The notes below the pieces were generated by a model that ran no database searches, was not told where the DNA came from, and was given only the letters and a program-made list of their open reading frames with translations. This document shows, piece after piece, positions 45,749-55,806 of a stretch of 64,000 nucleotides of DNA (positions are counted from its first letter, which is position 1; each line of letters opens with the position of its first letter). This DNA comes from Dichotomocladium elegans (lineage: Eukaryota > Mucoromycota > Mucoromycetes > Mucorales > Lichtheimiaceae): the NCBI GenBank assembly GCA_025716815.1, contig JAIXMN010000003.1, positions 434,001-498,000 on the forward strand, written 5' to 3'. Both the position numbers and the translations under genes were made by a program.

Positions 45749-46377
45749 CTATTCGCGACGACCTCGGCCTAGAGAGCGAATACGTTTTTAGAACAAATTG
45801 GTCCATGCTGCCCTTTCCTTTCGCTATCTTACCGAAGCCACCACGGAACTCGGGCTTGAAGTCACCGCTAGCACCTTCCTTGCGGCGATAGTCATCACGC
45901 TCACGACGGCCACCTTCGCGACCCTCACCACCAACTATTTATGCATCCCATCGCACATTAGTCATTTCTCCCTCCATTCTATTTGTCTCGCTTACAGGCA
46001 CGGCGGGGAGCAGCAGGACGAGCAGACTTCTTCATGGTGGCAGGTACAATCTCTTGGGGCAAATGAAGATCTACACGAATATCATAGGTCAAACGTTCGT
46101 ACAATTCTCCCAAGAAGCGTATGTAAAGCCGTTCAACAACATACATTCACGGAGATAATCGATACCCTCGTTGGTGAGAGTGTAGTAGTACCACTGCCAA
46201 GAGAACTGAGTCTTGACGTAGCCCTTGGAGGTCAACGATTGCATCGACTTGACAACCTCAAGGTTGGGGACATCCAGTTCAGGATGCTTGGGAAGGTTGA
46301 AGTCCTTGGGAGCAACCAAGGCACCATCTACAACGATGTCGAATAAGTGTTATGTTTCTCGATTGCTGTAGAAGATG

Positions 46378-46409
<32 letters not shown>

Positions 46410-46512
46410 CGTGCGTGTGCGTGCGCGTGTGTGTGTGTGTCTGTTGAATCGGATGTTTACCCTTGAAAAGCGACTCGTAAATGACCTTGCGGTTCTGCTT
46501 CTGAATAAGCAT
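45749..46512 (-). CDS. RPS10: 40S ribosomal protein S10 (eS10)
   Basis: eS10 is a component of the 40S head near the mRNA entry site. The ATG at 46512 begins [17 protein letters not shown]; a 133-bp intron (46328-46460) follows. The next exon carries [40 protein letters not shown] and [21 protein letters not shown] third exon has [20 protein letters not shown]; the next has a Gly/Arg/Glu-rich stretch ([20 protein letters not shown]), and the last ends GGFGRGRRE with TAG at 45749-45751. This is the complete eS10 winged-helix domain plus RG tail, of normal length. The first intron holds a long alternating TA/TG repeat. It is transcribed toward RPL10, 192 bp away. Confidence 0.93.
46377..46440. 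repeat. (TA)n(TG)n(CG) alternating purine-pyrimidine tract in an RPS10 intron
   Basis: About 64 bp of strictly alternating TA, TG and CG dinucleotides in the first RPS10 intron. Such tracts can adopt Z-DNA and vary in length. Confidence 0.85.
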
Positions 46513-47296
46513 CTTGTGCCTGCTGGGGGGATGATGCGTGTGGAGATAAAAAATAATATGATAATAATCGTCAATATTCATCCATCCATCCATCCATCCA
46601 GCGTGAATGCATCTTTTTTTCCATCTGTTCTGTCGTGTTCTGTCTAGATGTGTAATCCACAATGCTCCTTTTCCCTCATCTCGTAATGTGTGTACTTACA
46701 GCTGACGAAAGAGAGCGGTCCTAGTTAGCGCTACGAGCTCTCCATCACAGGCACACCTGTTCCCCCCATGCTTCCCAGCAACAGCGCCCCCCCCGCGCCG
46801 AGCATTTCGACGAGACATGATTTGAACCCCGCCGAATGGTGTGCACGACCTGTCAGCCCAAGTGAAGCATCCCATCCTTTCCTCAGTGCTGCCAGTCAAC
46901 TACATATGTTTTTATGTTCTATGTGCGGGCGCATGTAGCAAAGAGCAGGCTTGGAAGGACCTCAGAGAGGCGGTGATTCTGTTCTTCAGGATAAGAGCAT
47001 CACATGGCTCGATTAGCATTCAAACACCTTTTTTGTGAGGGAAGATAGGTGTTATTGAAGTCTCTTTCTTGTCTACAAATGGTCTGGAAATTGACTCTAT
47101 TTCCCACTTCGAAAGAGGTGCAAGGGAAGGGGAAAGGGGAATGTGCAGGCGGGACCGCTCGGGTTGCAAAATTATTTCTGCGTGAAACTGCGCAGATACT
47201 TTTCTAACCCTTTCCTCGACCGCGCGCATCGTTCCTCCCTTCCCCACCCACCCAACCTTCCTTCTCCCTTTTGCACAGCTTAAACTGCCACATAAA
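46513..47296. other. Divergent promoter region of RPS10 and SF3B14
   Basis: Contains an (ATCC)n microsatellite at about 46579-46600. No gene is supported; this is the shared upstream region of two housekeeping genes. Confidence 0.5.
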
Positions 47297-47966
47297 ATGA
47301 ATATCTACAACAATCCAGCAGCACGCACAGTAAGCCACTTAATCCACCGCACAACCATATATGATCAACTCATTGGTCTCTTTGGGCTTCGTCTTAGGCT
47401 CGTTTGCCACCCGAAGTCAATCGGGCGCTTCTTGTGAGGTAACATCCGGCGAACGATGTAATGCCAAAAGCCATTTATTCATTGGCGTGATCCTGCTCCA
47501 ATCCTTTGTTAGAAATCTTCCGTTTAAAATCACAGCTGAAGAAATGTACGATGTATTTGGCAAATACGGACCGATCCGCCAGATTCGAGTGTATGTACAA
47601 CACGCACACATGCGCACATGTACCGAGAAAACCAGTCGCTCAACATTTGATAATTGCCATTGATAATATAGTGGCAATGCAGCAGACACACGAGGAACAG
47701 CATTTGTTGTTTATGAAGATATCTATGATGCCAAAAATGCTTGCGAGCACTTGCAGGGTTTCAACATCCTAGGTCGATACTTGATTGTCCTCTACTATCA
47801 GCAGAACAAGGTCACCAAGAAGATGAACCTTCAGAAGAAGGAAGAGGAGCTGCGAGAATTAAAGACGTACGTTGGTTGGTTTGGAATGTGGGGATGTGGA
47901 CAGCGACAGTAGATAATTGATGCATTTCCTTTCCGCATTAGACGCTATGGCGTTGGTGACGATTAA
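47297..47966 (+). CDS. SF3B6: Splicing factor 3B subunit p14 (SF3b14a/SF3B6)
   Basis: p14 is the SF3b subunit of the U2 snRNP that contacts the branch-point adenosine. Five exons (47297-47329, 47398-47438, 47513-47590, 47672-47866, 47942-47966) join in phase to give 123 residues. Key segments are [34 protein letters not shown] (RNP2 strand and first helix), [20 protein letters not shown] (RNP1), [32 protein letters not shown] and the C-terminal helix that binds SF3b155 ([15 protein letters not shown]). The RLPPEVNR...RNLPFKIT signature is diagnostic. The second exon is only 41 nt and would be missed by simple frame scanning. Confidence 0.95.
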
Positions 47967-48360
47967 AGATGAAGAGCGTTGAATATAAAACACATACACA
48001 CATACAGTTTATATCACACGCCGATGCATTTTTTTTTTGTTGTCTTGTTGTATTATTTCATGATCAAAAGAAGGAAGAGGAGAATGGCCATCCTGGATAG
48101 CTTCACTCCCAACAACTCGCCAAATTGCAACGGCCTAACCATTGATCGGGAGCTCTAGACGCTGTATGGGATGCACATCAGTAATCATATGCATAAAACA
48201 ATGACGCTACGCCCGCCATGTATGTACTCTGTCTTTTTCTAATTATGGTTTGGGCGGGCGAATAACGCAGTAAGGCACGGGGTAGAAGTTGGTATTAAAA
48301 AAGGGCGGAGAGTGTCAAGTGCGATACGCTACTCTTTTTATTCCTTCTTATTGAAACGCC
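47967..48360. other. Intergenic region
   Basis: Contains a TATTAAAA-like element near 48291 that may serve the gene at 48361. No other feature. Confidence 0.4.
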
Positions 48361-48868
48361 ATGCGGATATTATTCACATTGCTCATCGCCTTGATTGGAA
48401 TGGCATCAGGCTACATGCACGAGCCCTATGCCCCGTTCACCATTACCTCACCAACAAAAGGACAATTAATTCAGCGAGGGAGCACGGTCAACGTCACATG
48501 GTATGAATGAGCCAGGTCGATCCGACTTTATCAACGCGGAACTCATTGCCCACTTGTTCCTAGGGAGCTCACGCCAGGCGTACGATTTCCGCTCTATGGA
48601 TATGCAGCATCAAGAACAGCACGTACCATAGGTAAAGGAAAAAGAATAACAAAAGAAAGGCTGATGCAAGCAAGACGTTTTAGCCGGACTGTTGCCGCCC
48701 GGAGCGGCTCGCGACGAGCGATACATCCAGAATATCGAAACACATCTTCAATTCACAGACTACGTTTATGAGTGGACGGTGGACGACACGATTGAGCCCG
48801 GGACGTATCAGTTTGGGATTGGGTTCTATTATCACGAGGCATCCTCTCAGTTCACGATTATTGAGTGA
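48361..48868 (+). CDS. Second small secreted Kre9/Knh1-like protein
   Basis: Three exons (48361-48500, 48564-48631, 48684-48868) give 130 residues. A signal peptide (MRILFTLLIALIGMASG) is followed by the module FTITSPTKGQLIQRGSTVNV, then TWELTPGVRFPLYGYAASR, and at the end YVYEWTVDDTIEPGTYQFGI and SSQFTIIE. It is the same fold type as the gene at 11668-12247. As there, the first intron splits the Trp codon of the N/VTW motif (TG|G), which supports common descent. No Ser/Thr-rich tail or GPI signal is present. It is probably secreted to the wall; a role in glucan organisation is inference from the family. Confidence 0.78.
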
Positions 48869-49776
48869 ATAAAAATACAGAAAGACAAAGGGAAAAAGGG
48901 ACAGCTGATAGGGTCAACAGGTCTTGATGGAAAAAGAACGAAGAGCGCGAAGGGACCGTCCCGGAACCCCTGCGTCCGATGTAGGCATGTATGGCTCCAT
49001 TGAGTAAAGAACTCTTGACAGAAACATGATCTCCCCCCCAAGTCATTTTATCTGCTCTTTGGATCCGAATCGCCCGACTCAGCTGACTGTCCAGGATTCG
49101 ATTACTCTGATCCTCGTTTATTTATGCCTGTCAATCGCACATGGCATTTGCTTATAAAAATACCGTAGACGAAGCTGCATTATCCGAGGCCATCGCCATA
49201 TGACGGCCACCTGATGTTGAGCGACTGGAAGGTCCCTTTTTTCCCGCCATCGCCAATCGGCGACATCCAGCATTTAATATCCGTTCTGGGCTTGTGCATG
49301 TGTGCACCGCAGTTTGAAATCTACACAAGCAAGGGCGCTCATTGGAACCATTCGTGTGACCTCTGGCAACAGGGAGACCAGCCGCACGAAAACTCTGGCG
49401 GAAGAAATAGCAGTGACGGACCTAACTAGCGATGCCATTGCACAGCCATTTTCTTACTTTGAGATGCCGCCGGAGCTTGGCCTGGCGAAAGAGATGGGAC
49501 TTGCAGGAGAAAAAAAGGCTATTCTTTTGGCTGCTGATTCGGCTGAGATCTGTGTTTATTGTAATTGACTTGCTTGCACGTGCCCATTAACAGCCTCACA
49601 CCTTGACGGATGATCATTTTTACGTGTGGGGGATAATTCAAGATCAGCCTGGAAGCGAAGTAAAGGCGGGAACCGATTCTGGCTGATGAAGTCTCTTCTC
49701 TTTCTTTCGGTTGCATCTAACTTCTTGTATATCCCCTCCCCTTCTCTCTCTCTCTCTCTCCATTGTTCGCTTCGAT
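48869..49776. other. Intergenic region upstream of the MFS gene
   Basis: A plus-strand frame at 49214-49568 lacks a start-proximal or domain signal. No gene is supported. A pyrimidine tract (49730-49762) immediately precedes the MFS start. Confidence 0.4.
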
Positions 49777-51446
49777 ATGCTAAGCCGCCCAAAAACACCC
49801 GCATACGCGCTGTCTTTCGCGATGGCTATCGTTGTAGCCAACATGTCCGGCCCACAATACGTCTATCCTCTGTTCGGAACCTCACTTGCCGCTAATTTCG
49901 GATGGTCTGCGCTAGAAAACAGCCTTGTCAGCACCGCCACCTTCGTTGGTGTGTCCTTCTCCGGCCCATTAAATGCCTGGATGGTCGAGCGCTTCGGGAT
50001 CCGTGGGTAAGATCTCAGCTCTTGCTGTGTCTTTTTTTTCGGCTTCAAAGCGGAAATCATGCCGGTCTCATAAATAGAATCTTGCTAGAACATTACGTGT
50101 ATCTGCCGTACTGGCCTTCATATCCACCGTTGTCCTGGCTCAGACCTACGCTGGGTATCTACCCGGGCACTTTGTCTTATGCGCCATTTATCTTGCTGTC
50201 CTGGGTATCGCAGGTTCTGCGGCCTATCTTTGTGCGCTCGACTCCCAGGTTAGGTTTGATCTACCTCTTAAGCAAAACGGCTTCGCTCAATCTAATCGAA
50301 TATGAAACAATTGCCATCAGTCTCATAACTTTAGAACCTATCGCGGAATGAGCATGGGCTTGGCAAGCACCGGTCTTGGCCTATGCGGCGTAGTCTTTTC
50401 TCGTATCGATGATATATTTTTTGACGATAACGTCTACGGCCTCCTCGTGTTTATGGCGGTGGCCATGTCAATGAGCATGTGTCTCGGTGGATTTGTGCTG
50501 GGACCATTGGAGCCCGCGCCAGAAGAGGACATTCAGGTCCAGGTCCAAGCGATTGACGATAGCGAAGAAGATGAAGAGACTGTACCGCTTCTAACCGATC
50601 ATCACCATCCTCGCCATGGATTGACAGGCATCCGATTCTTTAAACATCCTGCCGGCTTTGCCTTGTTCTCCACGATGCTTGTCAACCTGGGTCTCGGATA
50701 TGTCTATCTTGCGAGCATTGGGCAGTTGCTAGAGTCCCTGCCCAGTTCAACCGCACTCGTCGTTTCACCCCAACGTCTCCGAAGCACCCACGTAGCTCTT
50801 TTTAGCTTGTCCAACTGCATCGCAAGAGCGGTCTTTGGTAGCTTGAGCGATATGCTCAAGAAACGATGGGGCATTGACCGGCTCTGGGTATTTGTTGGGG
50901 CGACGGTCGGCCTTCTCCTTACCACAATCTATCTGGTTATCGGTGTCACGTCCATCGAGACTCTCCTTCCAAGCACATTCGCGGTTGCTGTCACATACGG
51001 AGCTGCTTTTGGAGTTGCCCCGGCAGCCACCACGGAATTCGGAACAGAGGTACAATCATGCCCCCCCCACCAACCACATTTATTTCTCTTCGTTTTGCTC
51101 AAAACGTGTCTTTCCTTTTCTGTAGTTCTTTGCTCGTAATTGGTAGAGTATCGGTCGCACACGCACAGTCTCCCTCCCTCTCTCTCAACTCTATTTCTTT
51201 TCTTTTCTTTTTTGGCATAGGGGCTGGTTACTTTTTGCACCAGCATTAGGTAGCCAGATCTTCAACGTCCTCTTTGGTGCTCTTTATGACCGCGAGGCAA
51301 AGCGGCAAGGCAATTATCAATGCCAAGGTCCATCCTGCTTCCGCAGCACCTTTCTCATCGGGGCTGGATGTATCCTGGTGGTCTTCGTCATCCAAGGATG
51401 GGCCATCATCAAGATGAGGCTCTATCGACCAAGCAAACTGCAGTAA
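49777..51446 (+). CDS. Major facilitator superfamily transporter (Mch/monocarboxylate-like)
   Basis: This is a 12-helix membrane carrier, substrate unknown. The ATG at 49777 begins MLSRPKTPAYALSFAMAIVV, followed by ANMSGPQYVYPLFGTSL, the loop motif SFSGPLNAWMVERFGIRG and helices such as VSAVLAFISTVVLAQTYAGY and FVLCAIYLAVLGIAGSAAYL. The central loop is acidic (EEDEETVPLL). The second half carries KHPAGFALFSTMLVNLGLGY, RAVFGSLSDMLKKRWGIDRL (a typical MFS loop) and GWLLFAPALGSQIFNVLFGA, ending YRPSKLQ. Exons join in phase. One is a micro-exon of 17 nt near 51125-51141 that encodes FFARN and part of a Trp codon. The closest named relatives by pattern are fungal Mch1/nodulin-like carriers; this is inference. 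Confidence 0.85.
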
Positions 51447-52126
51447 TATCTATCTCTATTTCCAACGTCTTCCTCCTTTTTATTGTTTATAGACGGCCCA
51501 CTGACTTATGTAATTGTACAATGTATATCTTGTTCCCTTACGCGTTTGCGCTGTCTATCGTATTATTCTGCCTCGACTAGTACCCTAATGAATCCAACGC
51601 CAGAAAGTCATCCCATGCAGGGCAGAAACTCTATCCCGAACACAAATGCTATTGATCAAAGCGGCAAATACATGCCATTCACCAACCTCTTTTTATGAGA
51701 CACATTTCTTAAGTCCAAAGATACCGTACAGCCCCCCCCTCTCAACCTTGTACGGCCTTGATACCTCTCCCCAACATGGCTTGCGAACAGTTTGGTTATT
51801 TAACCATTGGTTCAACCCGTCGAAAGGAGACCGAGTTCGGGGGGGGAGAAGCCTTTGCAGTATATGAAGAACATTCAATGATGAGCCTCATAGCACATTG
51901 AGAGCTGTGGACAGGACAAACAGCAAGCGAGAGAATGCGTAGCACCATCATTTCTCGGATTAATTAGCGTCAGCTGAACAATCCTGCTTTATTGAATGCT
52001 GGTAAAAAAAAAATGTATGTCACAAGGGCAGACGAATACACTCTTATGATGTAGTGCTCTGTGTGTATGTGGAAGAAGCAGTATTCATCAGATGAGCCGA
52101 AGCACACACACACATGCCAGGAATTA
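51447..52126. other. Intergenic region
   Basis: C-run near 51731-51738 and A-run near 52003-52011. No gene is supported. Confidence 0.4.
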
Positions 52127-52493
52127 ATGACCCTGGAAGTCACTCGTTTCCAGCCGCCTCTTTATCCCTTTTCCCAAACCGAGACAAGTCATTTAATCAT
52201 ACTCCCCTTGCTGCGGCCTAGCAGCGGCCAGTATATGCGAATTGAGTTTCTGGGACTGAAGCCGAGAATTTTAGTAGGTGGTACACAATGCTGTTCTGAC
52301 CAATCAGTTCTTTCATACCTTGTGGGAAGGAAACCCATTAAGCTTCGAAAGTGCAGGGCGATATTTTATTGATGAAGTGCTTACCTACAATGCCTCAAAA
52401 GGGGCGGGGATGGTCCGGGTGCACTTGATTGATGCAAGTATGCCGAGAAGAAAGCAAGCAAATATGCCGGTTATGGGCATCGATATCACCTGA
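52127..52493 (+). CDS. Hypothetical small protein, two exons
   Basis: ATG at 52127 gives MTLEVTRFQPPLYPFSQTET, SHLIILPLLRPSSGQYMRIE and FLGLKPRIL. A short intron (donor GTAGGT near 52275, acceptor CAG near 52308) leads to FFHTLWEGNPLSFESAGRYF, IDEVLTYNASKGAGMVRVHL and PVMGIDIT, ending at TGA 52491-52493. The composition looks coding and the exon join keeps the frame, giving about 110 residues. No signal peptide, no membrane helix and no family recognised. It sits just upstream of the F-box gene. Confidence 0.4.
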
Positions 52494-52678
52494 GGCGAAA
52501 GAGGAATATAAAAAAAAACCTCCAACGGGTGGGGGTTCCACAGACCTGACTATATGAATTATTTTAAACAAGCATACGAAGCTCCAGCAGCCCACTCTTT
52601 CCTCCCTCCACTTTTTTTTCCCCTTCTTATATAGCATAAAAGCAGTGCCCTTCGTCTTCTTTATAACCCTGAGTGGAC

Positions 52679-54354
52679 ATGTCGCTTGAGCCTGCGAAGA
52701 AACCGCGACCCTTGCTGGAAGCGTTACCGCTTGAAATCCTCAGTATTGTATTTTCCAAGCTTGTCACTAAAGACAGAGTGCTGTGTCTCGACGTGTCGCC
52801 CGAATGGCGAGCGTTTCTGTTGGCTTGGCCGGACATGTGGCGTGAAATCACAACGGAAGATCACTTTAATATCGGACTGGGCCTGCTGCCCTACCGGGCT
52901 TCGATTCAGAGCGATGCCGTTCACGAACTCCATTTTGATTGCAGTGAGATCTCTTCTTGGTACAAACCCGGTGAGCCGGACACCACCCGTGTGATTGATT
53001 TTCTTTTGGCACAAGAATGTTTTCAATTACAAAAAGGTAACAATAGCCTGCGGGAGAAAAAGGAGTACGAACGCTCAAAATCCAACCAATCCGGCAAGTG
53101 TTTATGCGTGCCGCGTTCGAATCAGAAGACACATTTTCAAAATTCGTCTTTTTAACGGGCCGCGCGACCATCACCGATCTCGAACTAGACTGCAAAGACT
53201 GTGAAATTGCAGCCATGCTTGTCCTCGACGCGGTGCTTCACCATTATCCAAGGCTCGTGCGCTGCGCACTGAAGACCCACCGCGATTGGCCGGCAAATCG
53301 AACGCGCCTCTTCAAAGACCTCCAACCCCATCAGCACCTCCGCGACCTCAAAATACATCTCTCCGGCTATCGCCCGTTGCCCGTCGACATCATTATCCAA
53401 TACACCCCGAAATTGCAACACATCACCTCGGCTTCTCTTGTGTGTGAGGACGTCGACCCGACCTTGCGGCTCCTGATCACCTCCTGCCCCGAAATCCAAA
53501 CAATCCACCTCGGCGGGGCCCTGGAGCAGTCGTGGAGGTCCCCTGCATTGCGGTCGGTGCATCCGCCAGGCCTCCGATCCCTCTATATCTGCCACCGGAG
53601 GCACTGGAGGGGTAGCGGCTTGGTGAATGTGATGGAACGGCATCACTCTACCCTTGAGGTGTTTTCTGTGCTAGGCGACCTCGGCCTTCACCAACAGGTC
53701 GTCGCGTCGATGGCCTCGCTCGATTTTGCTAGGCTACACACGTTCCTTCTCGACATGTCTGACGGGGCGGCCGAGACACTCGACTACAATGTCAACATGA
53801 GCGAGTTTCTGCGGCGGTCCAGATGCTTACGCCACGTCACCCTGATCAAAGCGTCTGCAGATGACACTGTGCTCCTCGATGGACTCCGGCTGCTGCCTTC
53901 GCTAGAAGAACTCGTTCTGAATGATTGCAAGTACTTGACGGAGCAAGCCATGCTTCAGTTCTTTTCCGGACAGCAAAATCGTCAACGGCTGAGCCACCTG
54001 GTGCTGAAGAACACTGCCGCACTGACAGATGATGTCTTTGAAGAAATCGGCCGGTCATGTACTGGCCTCAAATCCCTGACTATACACAATAATAAGACAT
54101 GCACACTCTCGGGTCTACGCAGGTTTATGTGTGTGCATACGACCAGGCTTCTCTCTCTCGAAGTCAATTGCTCCACAAAAAATGACGAGGACCAGCTTGA
54201 GTCTGTTCTCGATCAGATGGACGCTCATGCTGAACGCTGGCAATTCGGTTACAGGCCTCAAAACCGGCAATGCTATCAGGTTGTCTTCACCCATTTGACT
54301 TGGTGGCCCAAACGAGATCAGCTTATTCATGCATTGTATAAAGAAAAATCATAA
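52679..54354 (+). CDS. F-box protein with leucine-rich-repeat-like C-terminus
   Basis: This is a substrate receptor for an SCF ubiquitin ligase (the F-box binds Skp1; the repeat region binds the target). Two exons (52679-53036, 53099-54354) give 537 residues. The F-box is near the start: LLEALPLEILSIVFSKLVTK and CLDVSPEWRAFLLAWPDMWR. The rest is a series of degenerate Leu-rich repeats (HLRDLKIHLSGYRPLPVD, LPSLEELVLNDCKYLTEQAM, RLSHLVLKNTAALTDDVFEE, CTGLKSLTIHNN). Codon usage in the second exon is richer in G+C than in neighbours. A TATATA at 52628-52633 lies 46 bp upstream. Mucoromycete genomes carry many such F-box/LRR genes; the target cannot be predicted. Confidence 0.88.
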
Positions 54355-55806
54355 CCGTATTTCCTCTCCCCACCCCCACCACCACGAGCGCCTTCTCCCT
54401 CATCATCTGATCCCATTTCCCCTTCCTCTCTTCCGATTGAAGACTATATATATATATATTATAGGTGTTCTCAGTACTTGAGATGTTGATGTATTAAATG
54501 CCAAAGCTAGAACCGCCTTCGTTCTAAAAAAAACAGTCAATTGCCCATGCATGATCCGTGCCTTTTCATTTTGGGGGAGCGATGCCGTCTGGGCGCACGA
54601 GACACATCGGCTATCGCATAGGATTAACCAAGGCATCTTACTGCATCTGGGCTGCCATCTCTCTTTTTCTCTCTCGCTACCCTCAACCCCTGATCCATCC
54701 CACCCTACGAACAAATAAAAACAGCACTCAAGATAACAAAGAACCTCGCTCAAAGATCTGCATTCGTGTGTCTTTTTCCTGCTTTCTGAGCTACGAAGAG
54801 ACTGACTAGTTCTTTAGGGAGGCTGCAGCAATGAAGCACCGCATAAACCACAAACATGTACAGATACAAGATAGTTGATTAGATAACTTGCAATGCCATC
54901 TATACGTCAAAGTTCAAGGAGGTGTAGAACACAGTAAAGTAGATAGACCAATGTCAAATTCCATAGGGTCAGAAATAATAGGTACATACAAGTTGATGGA
55001 GATACCATGGTCTCGTCCCAAGGGGCCGCTGATAAAACCGCATACCTTCTTTGAATGATCCTAACGCACTCACATCCCATAAATTCGAAGCCGCGGAAAG
55101 TACATGCCCTTGCCGGGCAGAACGTGGTGCTTCTGCGCGGCAAACCCAAGGAAAAACAGCTATATAATCCAATGAGATTCCGCCCCCAAAACTATCGAAA
55201 CTTTTATGGAAATGATGACGGCTAGATGAGAGGGGGACAACAAGATATGTGGTGAATTACGTAGATCGAGTTGTATGAAAGAAGTTTACGAGTAAAAGTG
55301 AGTGCCAAAATCCTCTTTACTGAACCATTCGTTGCGCCGTTATAGAAATTGGTTCCTGAGCTAACTAGGCGGATCATGTGATCTTGTCTCTAGCGTGACA
55401 ACTATGTGCACCGATTGCATGGACTGATTGATGATGCAATGGAACTAACTTAGTCCAAAGCCGCTCTCTGAGATATCTTGGGCGTGCCCGGGCCGAGGTG
55501 GAAAGTTGGAACTTGCGTGAATGTCCAGACCGCCGGACCAACTCGATGCTACCGTCGACAACCATTCAAGCACGCATTCAATGATATGTGTATCTCGCAA
55601 ATTCATCGAGCCTGGCGTCCCAATAGATTGGATCTCATTGTGCGTTTTCGGACGCTCGCGTTTCCGACTGTCTGGTCTTGACCAACCGTAGAAGGCTGAT
55701 ACATCAGATGCCCATTTCGGGCGGGGCCCAATCATGGGTGAGGAATGATTCTTTTTGCGCCATTTGCGTGTAGCTCCTGCTATGGAACCTATATCTTGGC
55801 CTGTTG
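54355..55806. other. Gene-poor stretch
   Basis: Holds a (TA)n run at about 54447-54460 and the 3' flank of the F-box gene. A minus-strand frame at 55445-55810 is open but only partly coincides with the relic that ends at 55807. No independent gene is supported. Confidence 0.4.

Noticed and set aside
53185..53646. A 153-residue open frame on the minus strand
   Set aside because: Antisense to the G+C-rich second exon of the F-box gene.
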